Source: Chthoniobacterales bacterium (GTDB taxonomy: Bacteria; Verrucomicrobiota; Verrucomicrobiia; Chthoniobacterales; JACTMZ01). From it: a DNA stretch of 6,254 bases. The stretch covers positions 1 through 6,254 of the forward strand of contig JAFMJK010000135.1 in the NCBI GenBank assembly GCA_017853515.1, in the 5' to 3' direction. Below, in pieces: positions 5,680 to 6,254 of the stretch. Position 1 is the first letter of the stretch. Each line of letters begins with the position of its first letter. Under the pieces are notes generated by a model that had not been told where the DNA came from, ran no database searches, and saw nothing but the letters and a program-made list of their open reading frames with translations. Position numbers and translations under genes: made by a program.

Positions 5680-5702
5680 TGCCCGCTTGCCATGGGGTGA
5701 AT
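5680..5702. repeat. Direct repeat, copy 2 (TGCCCG + GCCATGGGGTGAAT)
   Basis: The 14-bp core is identical to the copy at 5093-5106, and the preceding TGCCCG is shared with a one-base difference in spacing. The similarity ends on the right after GAAT. It lies just downstream of the end of the minus-strand ribbon-helix-helix gene. Confidence 0.6.
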
Positions 5703-5733
5703 ATCTGAGAGCGGACCGCCCGGCAACCAGGCC

Positions 5734-5916
5734 CTACTCGTCGGAGAAAGCCACTTCCTCGCGCAGGACCACGTTGTTTTTCAGTGCCCGCTCGAGCACC
5801 AAAATCATGTAGCGGTGTCGAGACATGCGAGAACGTTCCGCCAGTTGGTCAAGCCGCTTGATTGTCTGCGGAGTTAACTGGACCGCAACGGCCCTGGTTG
5901 TGCGCTTGATTGTCAA
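5734..5916 (-). CDS. Small ribbon-helix-helix-like protein (probable regulator or antitoxin)
   Basis: From a TTG at 5916 the protein has 60 residues: TIKRTTRAVAVQLTPQTIKR, then LDQLAERSRMSRHRYMILVLERAL and an acidic tail (LREEVAFSDE). A short beta strand (AVAVQLT), a first helix containing LDQLAERS, an S-R turn and a second helix (RYMILVLERAL) is the ribbon-helix-helix order (Arc/CopG/MetJ type), which binds operator DNA as dimers of strands. The frame stays open to a TTG at 6015, but the extra 33 residues are compositionally odd and would run through the divergent region, so the short form is preferred. There is no clear ribosome site for either start. No adjacent toxin gene is seen on this strand. 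Confidence 0.65.
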   Translation of the reverse strand: MTIKRTTRAVAVQLTPQTIKRLDQLAERSRMSRHRYMILVLERALKNNVVLREEVAFSDE

Positions 5917-5932
5917 AATACTAGCGTAATTT
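5915..5932. promoter_or_regulatory. AT-rich imperfect inverted repeat at the minus-strand regulator start
   Basis: AAAATAC (5915-5921) and GTAATTT (5926-5932) pair at six of seven positions around TAGC. It overlaps the proposed TTG start at 5916, in the most AT-rich patch of the area. It could be an operator or part of a promoter; weak. Confidence 0.25.
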
Positions 5933-5993
5933 CGCCCGAGAATGCGGCAAACGCAAGCTCCCTGCCTCGACGGCAAAAATGGCGTGCGCCGGG

Positions 5994-6008
5994 ATATCGA
6001 GGTGATAT
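5994..6008. promoter_or_regulatory. Inverted repeat ATATC-N5-GATAT ahead of the + strand regulator
   Basis: Perfect 5-bp arms flank GAGGT and end 12 nt before the ATG at 6021, overlapping a TATAAA-like -10 box (6006-6011). Ribbon-helix-helix repressors commonly bind short inverted repeats over their own promoters, so autoregulation is a reasonable inference. Confidence 0.35.
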
Positions 6009-6020
6009 AAAGCAAAACTC

Positions 6021-6191
6021 ATGAGCAGTCCCCCGGAATCCGACCCGCGGAAAGAGACAGTTGTTATCTACAACCTTTCGCCACAACTCGAAGCCGAGCT
6101 GCAGCGCCGCGCCCGCGAAAAGAACACATCCCCGGAGTCGGAAGCCGAGAAAATCATCGAAGAACACACCGACGGGGACATCACGGACTAA
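6021..6191 (+). CDS. Small ribbon-helix-helix protein, FitA/VapB/Arc antitoxin-like
   Basis: The 56-residue frame is MSSPPESDPRKE, then TVVIYNLSPQLEAELQRRA, REKNTSPESEAEKIIEEH and an acidic TDGDITD end. The strand VVIYNLSP followed by helix LEAELQRRAREKN, a T-S-P-E turn and helix SEAEKIIEEH closely matches the N-terminal DNA-binding part of FitA/VapB-type antitoxins (NLP-x2-LEARL-x-RA-x3-G-x-S-x-EAEA-x-x-IL). It is shorter than usual VapB proteins (about 70-85 residues) and may lack the toxin-wrapping tail. The start follows TATAAAGCAAAACTC without a close Shine-Dalgarno site. It is divergent from the other ribbon-helix-helix gene. The remaining 63 bp of the window show no toxin start. Confidence 0.75.
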   Translation: MSSPPESDPRKETVVIYNLSPQLEAELQRRAREKNTSPESEAEKIIEEHTDGDITD

Positions 6192-6254
6192 CACCGCTGC
6201 CCGACAAGCACAGGACCTGCGAGTCGACCGCGTATCATTTGGGGCGAGGCACCA

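Larger units (their letters stand above)
5365..5733. other. Long stretch with no secure gene
   Basis: These 369 bases hold a perfect 7-bp hairpin (5393-5415), a smaller ACGCT/AGCGT hairpin (5514-5526), the second copy of a direct repeat (5680-5702) and one doubtful minus-strand frame (5448-5651). I see no recognisable domain, RNA gene or complete mobile element. The segment could be a decayed gene. Confidence 0.5.

Noticed and set aside
5913..6194. Minus-strand frame of 93 codons opposite the 56-residue ribbon-helix-helix gene
   Set aside because: It is Phe/Cys/Gly-rich with no helix pattern, while the + strand frame matches the ribbon-helix-helix signature.
6228..6254. Sequence ending in ACCA at the right edge, considered as a tRNA 3' end
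   Set aside because: There is no T-loop consensus (GTTCRANNC) at the required distance and no cloverleaf arms upstream.
1..6254. CRISPR array, rRNA, tRNA or complete insertion sequence
   Set aside because: No regularly spaced direct repeats, no conserved RNA signatures and no transposase frame were found on either strand.

Overview
The window reads as a high-GC bacterial chromosome with densely packed genes, few strong Shine-Dalgarno sites and GC-rich palindromic intergenic repeats. I lean towards Verrucomicrobiota (Opitutae-like). This rests on overall style, on a palindrome with GTAGGG/CCCTAC ends that I associate from memory with such genomes, and on the carbohydrate and envelope gene mix. 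It is an inference with low to moderate confidence, because no universal marker gene lies in the window.

Left part (1-2520, + strand): the 3' end of a probable glycosyltransferase overlaps (ATGA) a complete GH130-type beta-mannoside-active enzyme. These two look like one translationally coupled carbohydrate unit. A secreted protein with a probable RlpA-like double-psi beta-barrel region follows.

Convergent junction (2521-2770): no gene is seen. It holds a small hairpin, a long GC-rich interspersed-type palindrome that can fold in two alternative ways, and then four short perfect hairpins in close succession.

Central part (2771-5059, - strand): read 5' to 3' on the minus strand, there is a 58-residue small ORF, a possible 16-codon linker ORF, a phosphoribosyltransferase-like protein (COG1926 type), an alpha/beta hydrolase of the dienelactone hydrolase type whose GTG start overlaps the preceding stop (GTGA) behind a perfect AAGGAGG, and a single-pass membrane protein with a Gly/Asn/Trp/Arg low-complexity tail. 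The phosphoribosyltransferase and hydrolase domains are found fused in some other bacteria, so a joint function is likely but its substrate is unknown.

Right part (5060-6254): a possible 66-residue very basic protein on the + strand sits in a segment of about 600 bp bounded by near-identical 20-bp direct repeats. The rest of that segment holds at best one doubtful minus-strand ORF. The window closes with two small ribbon-helix-helix type proteins transcribed divergently from a roughly 100-bp region with two short inverted repeats. The + strand one (56 aa) resembles FitA/VapB/Arc-type antitoxins, but no toxin gene is visible before the window ends.

The most unusual elements are the small ORF chain in front of the phosphoribosyltransferase/hydrolase pair, the divergent ribbon-helix-helix pair, the repeat-bounded segment, and the hairpin-dense convergent junction.
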